Shown here piece after piece: positions 46,036-57,910 of a stretch of DNA of 64,000 nucleotides. Made by a program: the position numbers and the translations under genes. Source of the stretch: Orychophragmus violaceus (Eukaryota > Streptophyta > Magnoliopsida > Brassicales > Brassicaceae); assembly GCA_030180135.1 (NCBI GenBank), contig CM058230.1, positions 101,857,503-101,921,502 on the forward strand. The letters are read 5' to 3'. The stretch's first letter is position 1; every line of letters begins with the position of its first letter. The notes beneath the pieces were generated by a model. That model ran no database searches and had not been told where the DNA came from. It saw only the letters and a program-made list of their open reading frames with translations.

Positions 46036-47209
46036 TGATATGCTCAGAGTTTAATTCCCTAAGTTAACAATGCAAGTGCACAAGACAATTGTAGTAAATA
46101 GAGGTCGAACACAGAGCCTCAAGAAATCTTACGATAGATTATAGAAATTCAGGGTAAGCTATGAAGCAATCAGAAAATAAGCAGTAAATCAGAAAAAAAA
46201 TTAAAGTAAACGGTTGTAAACAAGAAGGCAAAGCGTCAGGTCAAGTGAGTTCACAGGAAATCAGGAACACAAGCTAATCAATCAATCATGATCAAATTAA
46301 GAATTGTTTTAAAACTAGAATCACAGAATTATAACGACCAACTTACGTTGCGAATATTATCTATGTCTAACAACCTGGCAAGCCAACTTTCGTTGTGAAT
46401 CTTAGAGTTCTAAACAAGCATTAATCTCAGGTTCTTTTGTTCACAATTCTTCTAAACCAAATTTCTTTGCAGATAGTCAAATTGCTCATCTAAGTTCTTT
46501 CTAGTTAATTAATCAACTTTCGTTGCAGAAATCAACCTAACATCAATAATCTAAGTGGCCAATTCAGATCAAGTATTAAGAACAACCCTAGATGAAGAAC
46601 TAGAAAGATATGAATCCCTACAGATTGAACAACCTATAATTCCATGAAATCCCCTGTGAGAATCCCTAAACCTAGCAAGTAAACTACCCAGACATGGTAA
46701 ATGAAACATAAATCATAATGAATAGAAAACCAAATAGCATGTAATAAAATAGAAAACTGGGGTTCGAAATATCTTCTCTGTCGAGTACAAGATCAACCCC
46801 TAACTCTCTCAAAGTAAAATAATGTGTAGCCTAAACAATGTCTTAAAAACCCTAATATAATGATCTAATCACGACTGGGGCTTCTTTGTAGTTATGAGAA
46901 ACTTCTGGGCCAAATTGCAATTTCCAAACTCTTCATTAAACTCGCCGAGAATTGTCTGACTCGCGTGTGCATCGATTGACACCAAAGGTGTGTCGATCGA
47001 CACAAGTCTCCATAATCGACAGTGAACTCTTCTTCTCGGGCAAATGCTCCAAATAGCTCCAGAATGCGCCATAATATCCAAATCTGCTCCAAACGTACCT
47101 AGCCTTGTAAACAAACATAAAAGGACTCCAAAAGACTCAAAAAGACTCAAAAAGACTCGATAACAAAAACATATAACATGGTTGAACGTCCTAAAACCAT
47201 GATATATCA
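46036..47209 (-). repeat. D1 5' LTR
   Basis: Full copy, TGATATGCTC to CATGATATATCA on the plus strand. A TATAAT-like element lies near 46855 in element sense. A complete paired CGATCG-type module is at about 46965-47000. Confidence 0.9.
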
Positions 47210-47214
47210 CTTTG

Positions 47215-47514
47215 CTATCTATCATAATAATCACTTCTCGATGACCAAATTTGCCCGAAGCTTAGAAGTAGTGGGTGTATCAATACCCGAAACTTCTGTC
47301 CTGGTCTTCCTCTACTGAAATTTCCTCCTGATAATTCTCATACTTCTCATCCAAGATCTCCACTTCATATCCGTTGATAACTGTCAACACTTGTAGAGCT
47401 TTGTTAGGACATACATGAGTTTTCGAACATGGACCTTTGCACTTGAAACACACACCATCCCGCCTCATAGCATCTAATTCCGCATCTGTGTAACGTTGGT
47501 GTGGACGCTGATAC
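47215..47514 (-). pseudogene. Element A gag zinc knuckle and protease start
   Basis: The frame 47280-47468 reads MRRDGVCFKCKGPCSKTH then VCPNKALQVL. It is a CCHC-like knuckle (C-x2-C...H-x-C) followed by the .K.LQVL linker typical of chromovirus gag. The following bases (47215-47279) lead to the protease active site, where D1 is inserted at CTTTG (47210-47214). On the minus strand the joined reading around the junction is IDSKATHNFI; related elements have IDSGATHNFI, so the glycine after DS is replaced. Confidence 0.8.
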
Positions 47515-48039
47515 TGTAATACCCTGTCTCACAAAAATGGGTCAACGAGTAGCAGAAAAGCCAACCAGGGCAGTTTTGTAAATTTTCCAAGATTTGAGGG
47601 CATTTTGGTAATTTTGCTAAAATGCGAAACGGAAGCTAAGACGGGCCAAATGTTTCTATTTTTAAATAAATAAAAAATTTAGAAGATAATAAATGGTGGA
47701 AACGGGCTTAAAACGGGTTTTACAGACTATCGGGAAAGAAACCGATAGAACCGATAAAACTTGTAAAATTCATTGCGGGAGCTACGGAAGTACAAATTAG
47801 ATGAAACGACTTGAAAATGCTTCTAATGAAGTCTAGTAATTTAAAAAGAAGTTTTTGGGGGAATTTATTCTAAATCTTATAATGGTTTTGGATAATTAAG
47901 AGCATAGCTAGATAAGTAAGCTAAAATGATGCTATACTTTCAAAGTATGATGAATGAAAAGATGAGACTTGGACTACAAGTCACACATCAAACTCACTTC
48001 ATTCAATATATAAGAAACCCTCGTATCCCTCGTTTTCTC

Positions 48040-48282
<243 letters not shown>

Positions 48283-48288
48283 GGGAAA

Positions 48289-48362
48289 GGAAAATTACTA
48301 CGTCGGAAAATTTTTCAAGAATATTCTTCGGAGAAGGAATTTTTCCGACGTAATAATTTTCC
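48289..48362. repeat. 22-bp inverted repeat with palindromic loop
   Basis: The left arm 48289-48310 (GGAAAATTACTACGTCGGAA plus two bases) pairs with 48341-48362 with one mismatch. The 30-nt loop holds a perfect palindrome AAGAATATTCTT (48317-48328). Confidence 0.8.
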
Positions 48363-48870
48363 CGATAAAACCTGATTTCTTTTATTTAGAAAAGGATGGA
48401 CGTAGTTAGGTTCATTAGTAACGGCAATGTTCAAGATTGATTAAGGTCGGGTCAAGGCGGTGTCAGTTGGACCGGTTCGTGAAGGGGTTCAGGGAAGCTT
48501 TGGTTCGGTCTCGGGGATTAAGAGTTCCCGTCAGTCCGTCCATCCATCATATATAGCACTGTGAGTCGGCTAAACTTTGTATGATGCTTAGACTAGGATC
48601 ATATAGACCCGAAATCGGTAAACCATAGTATTAGGTTTGCATACCCGTGAATTGGAAATTAAGAGATTGATTAGGTTAATTAAATAAACTGGAGAATGAA
48701 TTAAAAGGTTAAGAATTATTAGACGGCATGTTAGATAACTATTACTGGTAATTGATTTTTCATACTGTGATTGATTGTTTGTGTTGTTAATTGTTGATTG
48801 ATTGATGCATTCATTTAGAACGGCATGCTAGGACGTATATGCATATATACTATATTGAGAACATATTAAA

Positions 48871-48905
<35 letters not shown>

Positions 48906-49201
48906 GGAAATTGAGAATTATATTAAAATACAAATTAAGCGTTATAACACACTTAGAATATAATATGGGGTTGAACCGTCTAGGGAGTTAGTAAGTTTAC
49001 TAACTCCAATCTAGCAATAAGATAAATGAGTAATTAATAAACTATGAATTCAAGATAAGTTGAATTGGGACTATGGGGTTAGCAAGATTACTAATCCCAA
49101 GGTAGTGGATTAAAATGAAATATGGTTAAAACTAAGAATTAAAGATAAATTAAACCTAAGGAATTATCTGATTGGTGATGTGACATATTGTGTGATTGTT
49201 A

Positions 49202-49400
49202 TCTACTTCAGTGTTTGGCCGGGTAGACTTTGTGATTGTTATCTACTCCGGTGTTGGGCCGAGTAGACAGTTGATTGCTTGATTATTTCATCTACTTCGG
49301 TGATGGGCCGAGTAGACTGTACTGGTAGATACTTACTCCGGTACGGGGCCGGGTAAGTCTGGGTATGGAGACCTATTCTGGTGGGGGACTGAGATAGGTC
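49202..49400. repeat. Array of five hairpins in S2
   Basis: Stems: TCTACT/GGTAGA-type at 49202-49227; TCTACTCCGG/CCGAGTAGA 49242-49267; TCTACTTCGG/CCGAGTAGA 49291-49316; ACTTACTCCGG/CCGGGTAAGT 49331-49358; GACCTATTCTG/CTGAGATAGGTC 49370-49400. Loops are G-rich (GTGTTGGG, GTGATGGG, GTACGGGG types). Confidence 0.75.
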
Positions 49401-50614
49401 AGGTTGCGTTGATGAATGGTGGTAGGCCTTTCGGATATATTGGGTTTGAGATAGTGTTACCGTTTGACCTTGTCAGTCTTGCATGATAGATTCCCAGTGA
49501 GTTTGCTTGTTTACATTACTGTTATTGGGACTCTATAGGTTGTGTTAGATCCATCAAGTCTAGAAATGGCGTTCCGGTACTTTCTGCCCGATTGGATCCT
49601 CGGGAGTTGAGTTCCTAGTCATTTCACGTACATGAGTTAACCTATAGAGTGACGTCTGTAGGTATGTAGTCTGGAGAATACGAGGTCGCATCCTAGGGAT
49701 GGACTGCATGGAAGCTTAGGTTATCTAGGGGTAGTCCGAGTCACCGCGTATCGATGGACAGAAAACGGTGTCGTAGGTCGTATTACTTTTGTTTACGTCT
49801 AGGAGTCGTGGGAGGTTTTAGTTACCATGGGGGTAGCTAAATATTCTCGTAGAAGTTATCGAGTTCGCATAGTGGGCCCATATGATGTGGAGTTAGTGTT
49901 AGTGCCGCATTAGATAGATCGAGTTTAATCGAGAGCATGTGGTGCAATGTTATCGATTTCCGTGGTTACCTTTTGTTGTTGTGTGTTGTTAATTGAATGC
50001 TTGTTGTGGAGCTCATCACGTCTTGGTAGCACGTGATCAGCTATTTTTATTCTTGATTGTTATTTTGGGTTTGGGGCGGGATTATTAGATTTTTTTTAGC
50101 AGCTTATTTAGTGGGGAGCCGACTCGCTGGGTAATCATAGATTACTCATTAGACTCTTTTTGTGTTTTCAGGTTTGGCATAGCTCGGCGGACGCGTAGGA
50201 CACTCGGAGTAGTCTTGGGCATTGGTTTGTTTTCGAGTGCATTTTGACTTTATTTTCGATTTCAAATTTTGTTGGGATCCTGCTAAATGATTTGTATAAA
50301 ACCGTGAATTATCATGAATAAGATATATAATTTTAAAGTAATAAAAGTGGAAAATTTCCCTAATATACGGTTCAGTCTGAACCGAACACAACTCGTGGAA
50401 GCGGTACGGGTTGAAAAGCTTTGTATCGTGGAAACGAGGTAAACGCAGTTAAGGACGGTTTAGTTCAACCCATTGACTCAAACCAGACTGTCTATGGCTT
50501 CGTCTTGTGACAAACTCTTCTCGTATGGCTGCTCGGGTTCGATCGGTCATGTTCTGGTTGGATTTTTGGCAGGTCAGCTCGTCGGTCAGCGGAAAACGGG
50601 AAAGGGGCGTTACA

Positions 50615-51617
50615 GATACTCTGGTCTATTATTGTTCCTATCGATGGTAGGCAGCACACGGATCGCTACACCAGTGCTTGAAGACAAAGTATGTGCCTGC
50701 CCAAACGATAATTTCTTGTACTTCGAATCAGAATGTGCCGCTTCTCCTATGGATTTACAAAAAGCACTTCCCTCCATGCCAATGACAGCTGCAATATGCT
50801 GGGTAATACCTTGTGGTTCGTTCATCTTGATAACCTCATGCATCTCCGGTTTCAAGCCATTAAAGAAAATGTGTTCTAAGTTACGTTCATCCACACCCGT
50901 AACAATAGAACGCAGTTCCTCAAACTCATTCACATATTCAGTTGTGGTACACGTCTGCTGTATAGAGAACAGCCTCTTCCTTGGCTCGTCCTCAATCCGT
51001 CGTCTGAACCGAGCAATCAACCTGCGCTTTGAACTGCTGCCAATAGGTGAAAGGGTCGTTCTCTATCTCCAAGTTAAACCAGTTTAACACCGGACCCACC
51101 AGGCTAAGAGAGAACATCTGTAAACGTTCCACCCCATGAAAGTTACCAAAATGGAAATATCATTCCACTTTAGCGATCCAGGCAAACCGACTGGTTCCAT
51201 CGAAAACCGGCATCTCGATCTTCTTCAGTAAAAGCTGTGTCGAGTTTCATACACCAGTGGAGGCGTCGTGAACCCAAAATTTGACTTCCCAACATCACGG
51301 TGAGATGATGACTGAAACGGTGGAACATCTTCATGTGTCGGAGCCTTACCATGTGGTTTGGGTATTTGCTGATTCACCTCCATCAGAGTTAGGATATGGG
51401 TCAGCTGATTGAAGCGACGATCCACCGAGTCAAAGCGAGTATCATACCTACCCAGACTCTTCTCGATGAAACCAAGACGATTGGAAGCTATATCCGTTGA
51501 TTTCTTCAAGCGACCCCACTCCACCTTCAGAAACCTCAAATCCTGCGATAACTCAGCTACCGTATCATCGTACTCAGGAGATGTCGCACCGGAATCTTCA
51601 CCAAAAGCCATCGTCAA
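50615..51617 (-). pseudogene. Element A gag, N-terminal and central part
   Basis: It starts at an ATG at 51617 (MTMAFGEDSGATSPEYDD). A coiled-coil-like segment follows, with LSQDLRFLKVEWGRLKK and LGRYDTRFDSVDRRFNQL. The retrotransposon gag core is at 50610-51020 (RFRRRIEDEPRKRLFSIQQ ... YVNEFEELRSIV ... HIFFNGLKPEM). At least one frameshift lies between about 51225 and 51020. The protein would form the cytoplasmic virus-like particle. The reading stops at 50615 because solo LTR S2 is inserted and resumes at 47514 with the zinc knuckle. Confidence 0.85.
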
Positions 51618-51660
51618 ACGTCACCCAGAAAATCGTGTGAGATGGCTCACCGCACCAATT

Positions 51661-52076
51661 TGTTAAGTTCGAAACTCTGTTCTTCTCTCCGGTCACTCAA
51701 CAAGAATAAGAAAATTGTTATGTAAGTATAAATTGTTGTCTTTATTGATATAAAAGCTCATAAACGGAATCAGCTAAAGTTGTAATGCGATCTCATGACG
51801 ATCGCATTCGTAGGTCTTATGACGACGCTAATGATCACAACTTTTAGCATGCCTAACCGAATGAGAGTGACGACAAATATAAAGTACCTTTTGTGTAGTA
51901 ACAGAAAAGAGAATTAGTTTAAAATAGAAAATCCATGTGGTCGCAAAGCCTCTGCCATCACCCGAGTCTTTGCTCCATCATATCTTATGTTTCCTTGCTC
52001 AGTCAATGCTCATGATTGACTCCGCTTCACCATCGGATTTTTATTTCGCCTGAAGTAGACCCTCTGCATCGTATCA
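51661..52076 (-). repeat. Element A 5' LTR
   Basis: This is the partner of 4990-5406. Next to it on the internal side the minus strand reads TTGGTGCGGTGAGCC (about 51643-51657), a candidate tRNA primer-binding site; the tRNA is not assigned. Gag starts 43 bp further at 51617. Confidence 0.92.
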
Positions 52077-52081
52077 TTGAG

Positions 52082-54897
52082 TATTTTAACCTAATTCCCT
52101 TCACCCATATATCCTTATCTCGCAATTCTCTTACTAGATTCCAAGTTTCTTTGGAGTTTATTTTCTGGCATAGTGTGAGTCCGATGATTTCCATAGGAGT
52201 ACATCCTAAACTGTACTTCTATTGTGAAGCTTTCTTGAATTTCTTTTTCGATCATATTCAGAGATTTTGTTATGTGTCTTCTCGTCCGGTGACTATCCAT
52301 AACCTATGAAACAGTTATATCATGAAGGCTTCCTAAATTCGACCAATTGTCGTCCCACAACGAATTTTGTTTCCCATTCTTCACTTCTACCTTATTCCAT
52401 GTGCTTCATTAACTTCTTCCACATCCAAGAACATCGAGAGGCCGTCACCCAGACTATCCAGAAGGATTCATGTCGCAGAACTTAACTTCTTATCCACTTG
52501 ATCCATATAGTGGGTTGGTGTGAGAGGATTCTCCATATAAGTTTCAGACACATTTTATTTGGAATGCATATCTCTTTCCATGCCACTTTTGATTTTCTTG
52601 GATTAAGCTTCGGACCCGACCAGAGAAAGGCTGAGAAAATCTCCTCAATTTACTTACACATCTACTCGGCAATCATGTCATCCAAAAATCTGTGATACTA
52701 GTGTTCACTGATTTTATTAATAGAAGTTGTCCGGCATAGGATATGTGACGAGTGGTCCAGCTGCTCTTCGTTGGGAATTATGTCCAGTAATGAAGCATAG
52801 TCTAAAATTCTCATTTGTTTTGTAAGCATAAAAAACCCTAGATAACGAACTGGTAGCTCTCCCATGGCAAATGGGAATTTCACCGCAATCTCCGTGCAAG
52901 ATATAATGTGGATTTCTCAATGTTGATCTTTAGTCGTGACATCTTTGAAAATGTTTCAAATCTTCATATAACCCCCTCTATAGATTCTTCTAACCATCGA
53001 CAAACACCATGATGTCATCTACAAAAAATAGATGAGTTAATTGAATATTTTTACTCCGAGGATGATACCCAACTTCTCTGTTCACCACATATTTATCTAT
53101 CAGTCAAGAGAGTACATTCATGGAGAAAGAATATCACCATTCACTTAGACTGAGAAAGAAGCTGTAGTGATGCATAAACGAATCTAGTGAATGTATTTCT
53201 CTGTGAAACGCAGCACCGATAGAATATTCAAGACAAAATCCGACTGAAATGAGTTAAACGCTTTTGAGATATCGATTTTTATTGCACACCTTGGGGAGAC
53301 TTTGTCTTTGTGAAATTCCTTAACCGTTTCATTAGCAATCATAAAATTCTCCATTAGCAACCTTTGCTTCACAAACGCTGATTGATTTATACTAATGAAC
53401 TTTGGGAGGTGATCTTTAAGCCTATTAGCAAGGATTTTCCATATTAGCTTATAGATAACATTGCAACATGATATAGGTCTATAGTCTTTCATTACCTATG
53501 CTCATATCTTCGTAATCAAAGCCAAAATGGTTAAGTTTAAACCCTTAGGCAAGAAACATTTTGTGAAAAAGGATTGTACCGCTGCTACAAAGTCATTTCT
53601 TGTCACTTTTCATGTTGCCTTACAGAATTCACTAGTAAATCCATATGGTCCCGGAGACCTGTTGTTTGGCCTATTTAAAAAACTTCCTTAATCTCCGTTT
53701 CCGTTACAATTCGCTCAAGCTGCAGCCTTTCAATGTATGAGCATATGAAATGTAAAAATCTCTTGCAATGATTCAGTTGATGCCCCTTCATAATCACTTG
53801 GCTTATGAGACATGAAGTCTTTGAAGAATATATCAGCTTCTGCCTTTATATCATTACTTTATGTGTAAACATCTCCATTCATTCCAACCACTTTTCGAAT
53901 TGTATTTCTCATCTTCCTGATTTGGACAGGCCTGTGAAAAGAGACATTGTTATGATCTCCAACACCTAACCAACGAATTTTCGATTTTTTTGCAGGTATC
54001 CTTATTCTAGTTATGCTAGTTTATGCCACTTATCATATGCAGTTGCTTCAATCTCTATTTGGGTCAGTTCTGTTAATGTATCATCCTGCTTTCCGCATAT
54101 ATCATTATAAACTTGACTCGTTCGATTAGAGAGGTCTCCCAAAGTTTCCCTTCCAATTGATTTCAGTAGTGGCTTGAGTCCTCTGAGATAATTTGTGCCC
54201 TCAGATGATTTGAACACCCTACGGGTTCAAACACATCATATGAATTTGGATTCATGTCTAGCCACTTCTCATTCACCAATATTCAATCAAGTTTATTGCA
54301 TATCAAACCCTCGTTTCTCTTGTTACACCATGTGAATCGAGTACCATGATATCCCATATCCATGAGTGCGCAAACATTTATCACTTGCTGAAAATCCTTC
54401 ATAGCTTGGTGCATACGATTAGTGACTGTAGGGTTTGAAAGTTCCTACATGCTTAGGATTTCATTAAAATCGCCAATCCATTACTTTCCATGAAACATTG
54501 GAGAATTATGGTGATCTTTTATGTCCTCCCATAAATGTATGTGTCCCTCTATCTAGTTTGAAGCATATACGAAAGAACACATTAATTCCTCATATTTGCC
54601 CTCCACGATAACCGATCAAGTCGTCATTTGATCACTCTTAAACACAGGGGTGATTCACACACTGTCCTTCCATACTAGCCATATGCGACTTCTCCCACTA
54701 TGTTCATAATTTGATATTAAGGACCAAACCATAAATATTTATGAAAAGATACGTGATGACTTATTCTCATTCACTCGAGTTTCCAACAAACACTCAAAAT
54801 CCTAAAAAACTATGTTGTAACCAACTATGGATTGTGAAATGTTTTGATGATTTGGTTAAGCGGCAAACATTCCAAGCAAATATTGTCATCGTATTTC
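52082..54897 (-). pseudogene. LINE B ORF2: endonuclease and reverse transcriptase, decayed
   Basis: The minus strand starts near 54897 with MTIFAWNVCRLTKSS, matching the WN.RGLN start of plant LINE endonucleases. GDFNEIL near 54460-54480 is a second endonuclease motif. The RT follows: KDYRPISCCNVIYKLIWKIL then FVKQR and IDISKAFNS (53184-53492), and HLFFVDDIMVF at about 53005-53030, which includes the catalytic FVDD. Many stops and shifts break the frame, so no active enzyme is expected. The protein originally copied LINE RNA at nicked target DNA in the nucleus. The C-terminus continues at 4984 across element A. Confidence 0.82.
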
Positions 54898-54949
54898 TTT
54901 TTGTTACCTCTTCTCCAACAACACCTGGAGTTTTATCTAGCGTACTAGG

Positions 54950-56436
54950 GGGTCATGTTTCTGAAGTGGTCTTATTTGATAGTTTGGAGGCACATGAGCG
55001 TTGTGGCCTAACCCTAATCTCCTCTTGATTTTCCTGATTATCAGTAAGTAATGATTCCTTTAGAGCATTATTATTTTGCTCCATACTCTGCTCCTTAAAT
55101 TCTCCCTCCTCCATCTCCTCAGTTTTTATTACCTCCTCATCCACCTCTTCCAAAACCGAAAATTTGGATGGTGAGATCGAAGTGTCTCGGCTTCCTTCTT
55201 TCATCTTAATGGGTCCTTGTCTACCAAATTTTGATTGGGATTTCCACTGCCCTTCTTCAATATTGGGGACTCCCTGATTTCTCAAACTACCTAGAGCTTC
55301 TCCATTTTCTCTGACCCTTTAATTGTTGTATTATCCACTTTTTGCTTTTCATTTTTCTGTAGTATTTCTACATCCTATGTTTCATGCTTCAGAACTTTAT
55401 TTTGATCGTCTTTTACCTCCTAATCATTGCTTGCCGTACTATCTCTTTGTATGATTTTGATTTTGCATGTCCACTGCTCACTCTTGTGGCCAAGGGCGGA
55501 TCTAGAAACATTTTTAGTCGGTGGCACAATATTAAAACAACTACACAGAAGTTTGGATTGGGGGCACTTTCTCATGTTTCTTCAGTAAACTAAGAAAATT
55601 TAATCAAATTAACTTGACCTATTTAACAAAAAAATCAGTAGGGGGCACGGGACCCCGTACCCATACACCTATGTCCGCCCCTTCTTGTGGCCCCCACTTA
55701 GAGCAGAGTGCACACCATTGTTGGATCCACGAATAGTGTAAATCAACAATTTCGTCAACCCCCTTTGCAGGATTTAAACCTATATGATTTCAGGAATCCT
55801 GTAGCTAGATCTGTTTCTACAAATATTGGCTTCATCGAAACTCTTACACATAATCATGTATGGTTGTAATCTTTTTGGATAGCCAACAAAGTTTACGATG
55901 AAACAGAGACCTACTTCAAAAAACATTTGTTGGGGTAGATTCTTCATATGAATCCACAAAGGCACATATTTGATCTATGGTTGCTCGTATTCCTCAAGAA
56001 TCGGCAACCACTTAGTGACAATCATCAAAACGTCTGCGATGTTCCACATTCCACGACGTAAAAGACATGTTCAGACTTGACGACTTCAGATCCAAAATTT
56101 TATTGATGTCTCATCCACTTCATCGGCATCAATATTCTTTGTTTTATCCCCAAGATGCATGCCAAATTTTGTTCACTATCATGTGAACTTTTGCTACATG
56201 AGGAGGAGTTTTCGAAAGGAATCTGCCTATAAAAAAGTCTTCCCAAAGTGGAGAATAACCATCAATGATTTAATCTTGCACATACACTATCGACTTCATA
56301 TACTTTGAGTTCATGCTTTTCGAGATTCGTTTTTTTGAGACACTGTGAGCCATGATTTCTTTTGTGGTTGGATTTGAGTGAGTTGGTCTGTTGAGGTCTG
56401 TTGGAGTGTTGCTTCGGGAGATTCTCCTTCCGCCAT
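54950..56436 (-). pseudogene. LINE B ORF1 (DUF4283-like nucleic-acid-binding protein), decayed
   Basis: A plausible ATG lies at 56436-56434, beginning MAEGESPEATLQQ. A region follows with the pattern LWEDFFIGRFL ... PPHVAKVH.IVNKIW, typical of the DUF4283 N-terminus of plant LINE ORF1 proteins. The segment 55780-55965 reads MPLWIHMKNLPQQMFFEVG, the conserved PLW..L...P..... motif. A charged tail rich in E and K (54953-55285) ends just before the ORF2 start. Stops and frameshifts are frequent, and a 192-bp MULE-like MITE interrupts it at 55492. The family role is RNA binding in the retrotransposition particle; this copy is dead. Confidence 0.75.
55492..55683. mobile_element. Small terminal-inverted-repeat element (MULE-type MITE) inside LINE B ORF1
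   Basis: The ends are inverted: AAGGGCGGAT at the left and TCCGCCCCTT at the right (reverse complement AAGGGGCGGA). A 9-bp direct repeat CTTGTGGCC flanks it at 55483-55491 and 55684-55692. A 9-bp TSD fits Mutator-like transposition. The 192-bp body has no coding capacity. It contains the GGGGGCAC...GACCCCGT stretch common in GC-ended plant MITEs. Confidence 0.8.
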
Positions 56437-56540
56437 GAAGGTTGACGGTGGCGCAGTAGCCACCGCGAGCGTCGGAGTTCGGCGCACGTAAATCCTAAGA
56501 ATCTCTTTTCTTCGCCAAAAGATTCTCTCTGTGATTTATG

Positions 56541-57910
56541 AACAAAATGGTAAGATATTTTAAGACAATATATTCCTTTGACTTGCCTCAGTTGTGTTTA
56601 ACTGATAAAAGTGTTAAAAAGAAAAAAAAAATAGAATCTCAGTAAAAATATTTGAGTTCTTCAGTCGTATAAAACATGAAAAAATCATTGTTGTAGTAAA
56701 AACTTTGTTCAAAAATTGTGGCCGTCTAGGCGGCCGCGTAGTCGCTAAGTTTTACCTTATCGCCACGAGTTTAGCATGCACGTTAGAGTTACACAGTACT
56801 CCGAGTAAACATAAAACATGGCCGCATTATTGACAAATCGGCGACTAATCAATATTTCCAAAATGAAAGAAGATCAAATATGCAATTTACTTGGTATTGA
56901 CCCAAATTTGGACCAATCCCTGATCCACTAAACATGTGTTGTATACGCTATTCCCCATATTTTGGTCGCCAACCCTGATTTCATATCCTTTGATTGAATA
57001 CGAAGAGAAAAGATACTTGAACCTTTTCCTTGCGATTTTGAACGATATCATAATAGTTACTTTCCTCGTATACCTTATTCCACTTGTTTTTCTTGATATT
57101 TGTACCCGGCCATATGTAATATGGTGTTGGATATCGGTTTATCATCCATCTGTAGGCCCAATCAAATTTTGTTCAGTCATCTGATCTGTTTGGCCTAAAA
57201 ACTTAAGTCCACTAAAGAGTCAACAACCCATGAAGAAGTTTGACTATTTTTATTATAAATAAATTGTTTACTTTTCATAAATTTCTTGTAATATGCTACT
57301 TCCGAACTACTCTTTTAATAGCTACGAACCTAGTAGTTTTTAGGGAGCTCGTTAGTCCTACGACCTTCTCCTTTTCTTATTTTGTTCGTTCATCGGCCTC
57401 GACCAAATTATTAATATAGAGAATATCCGACCCCTCATTTATTTTCTCTTATTAGATTTATTTGTTTTTTTCGAACTATTTTGGCCCCAAATCTTGATCA
57501 ATCTCGAGCTTAGTCCAAATCCCACAACAACATATATACGTATCGAACATAGTGTAATTGTGAAATTTGGAACAAGATAAGGTTTTTAGAGTTACTTCTA
57601 TCTTGAGACTTGAAAATTGATTCAGAAATAGATGTGTGGAGTTATGATTGTGTTGAGATTAGATAGTTCGTTTGTATTTATTATGATGGTTGGAATGGTT
57701 ATATGACTCTCTTTTGGCAATGTTCTAAGAATAAAAAATCAGTTCGTTTGTGATTGTTGGCATGTTTCTATACTTCTATTACTCTTTGTTATGAATTTGA
57801 CATGTGAAATTGTGTTGAGATTAGTTAGTTCATTTGTATTGATTGGCATGGTTCTATGACTTTTTTTGCAGTTTATTGACTCTGACTTTGTTTGGTTTTA
57901 GTTTAGATTG
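56541..57910. other. Unassigned AT-rich DNA
   Basis: No domain, LTR or tail recognised. A small GC-rich patch with GCGGCCGC (about 56720-56740) stands out. The frame 56936-57184 is hydrophobic but without recognisable homology. Confidence 0.45.

Larger units (their letters stand above)
26778..47209 (-). mobile_element. D1: Athila-like Ty3/gypsy element encoding only gag and protease, split by C3
   Basis: Minus orientation, TSD CTTTG (26773-26777, 47210-47214). The left (3') LTR is interrupted by C3: 26778-27165 plus 41170-41925, 1,144 bp net. The right (5') LTR is 46036-47209, 1,174 bp. The internal part is 4,110 bp, 6,428 bp net in all. The PBS complement (TCCGGCAACGGCGCCAAAAA, about 46012-46031) matches the TGGCGCCGTTGCCGG site of Athila/Tat elements. 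Gag and protease are present but broken; there is no RT, RNase H or integrase. It inserted in the protease active-site codons of element A. Confidence 0.92.

Noticed and set aside
50473..51087. 204-codon plus-strand frame
   Set aside because: Antisense shadow of element A gag plus the end of S2; no recognisable domain.
56540..56575. AATATATT-like word near 56565 as a LINE B target duplication with 4351-4361
   Set aside because: Similarity to the sequence left of the T-run is short and imperfect; not enough to call a TSD.
56715..56760. GC-rich palindromic patch GCGGCCGC as a MITE end
   Set aside because: No matching inverted partner or flanking duplication found.
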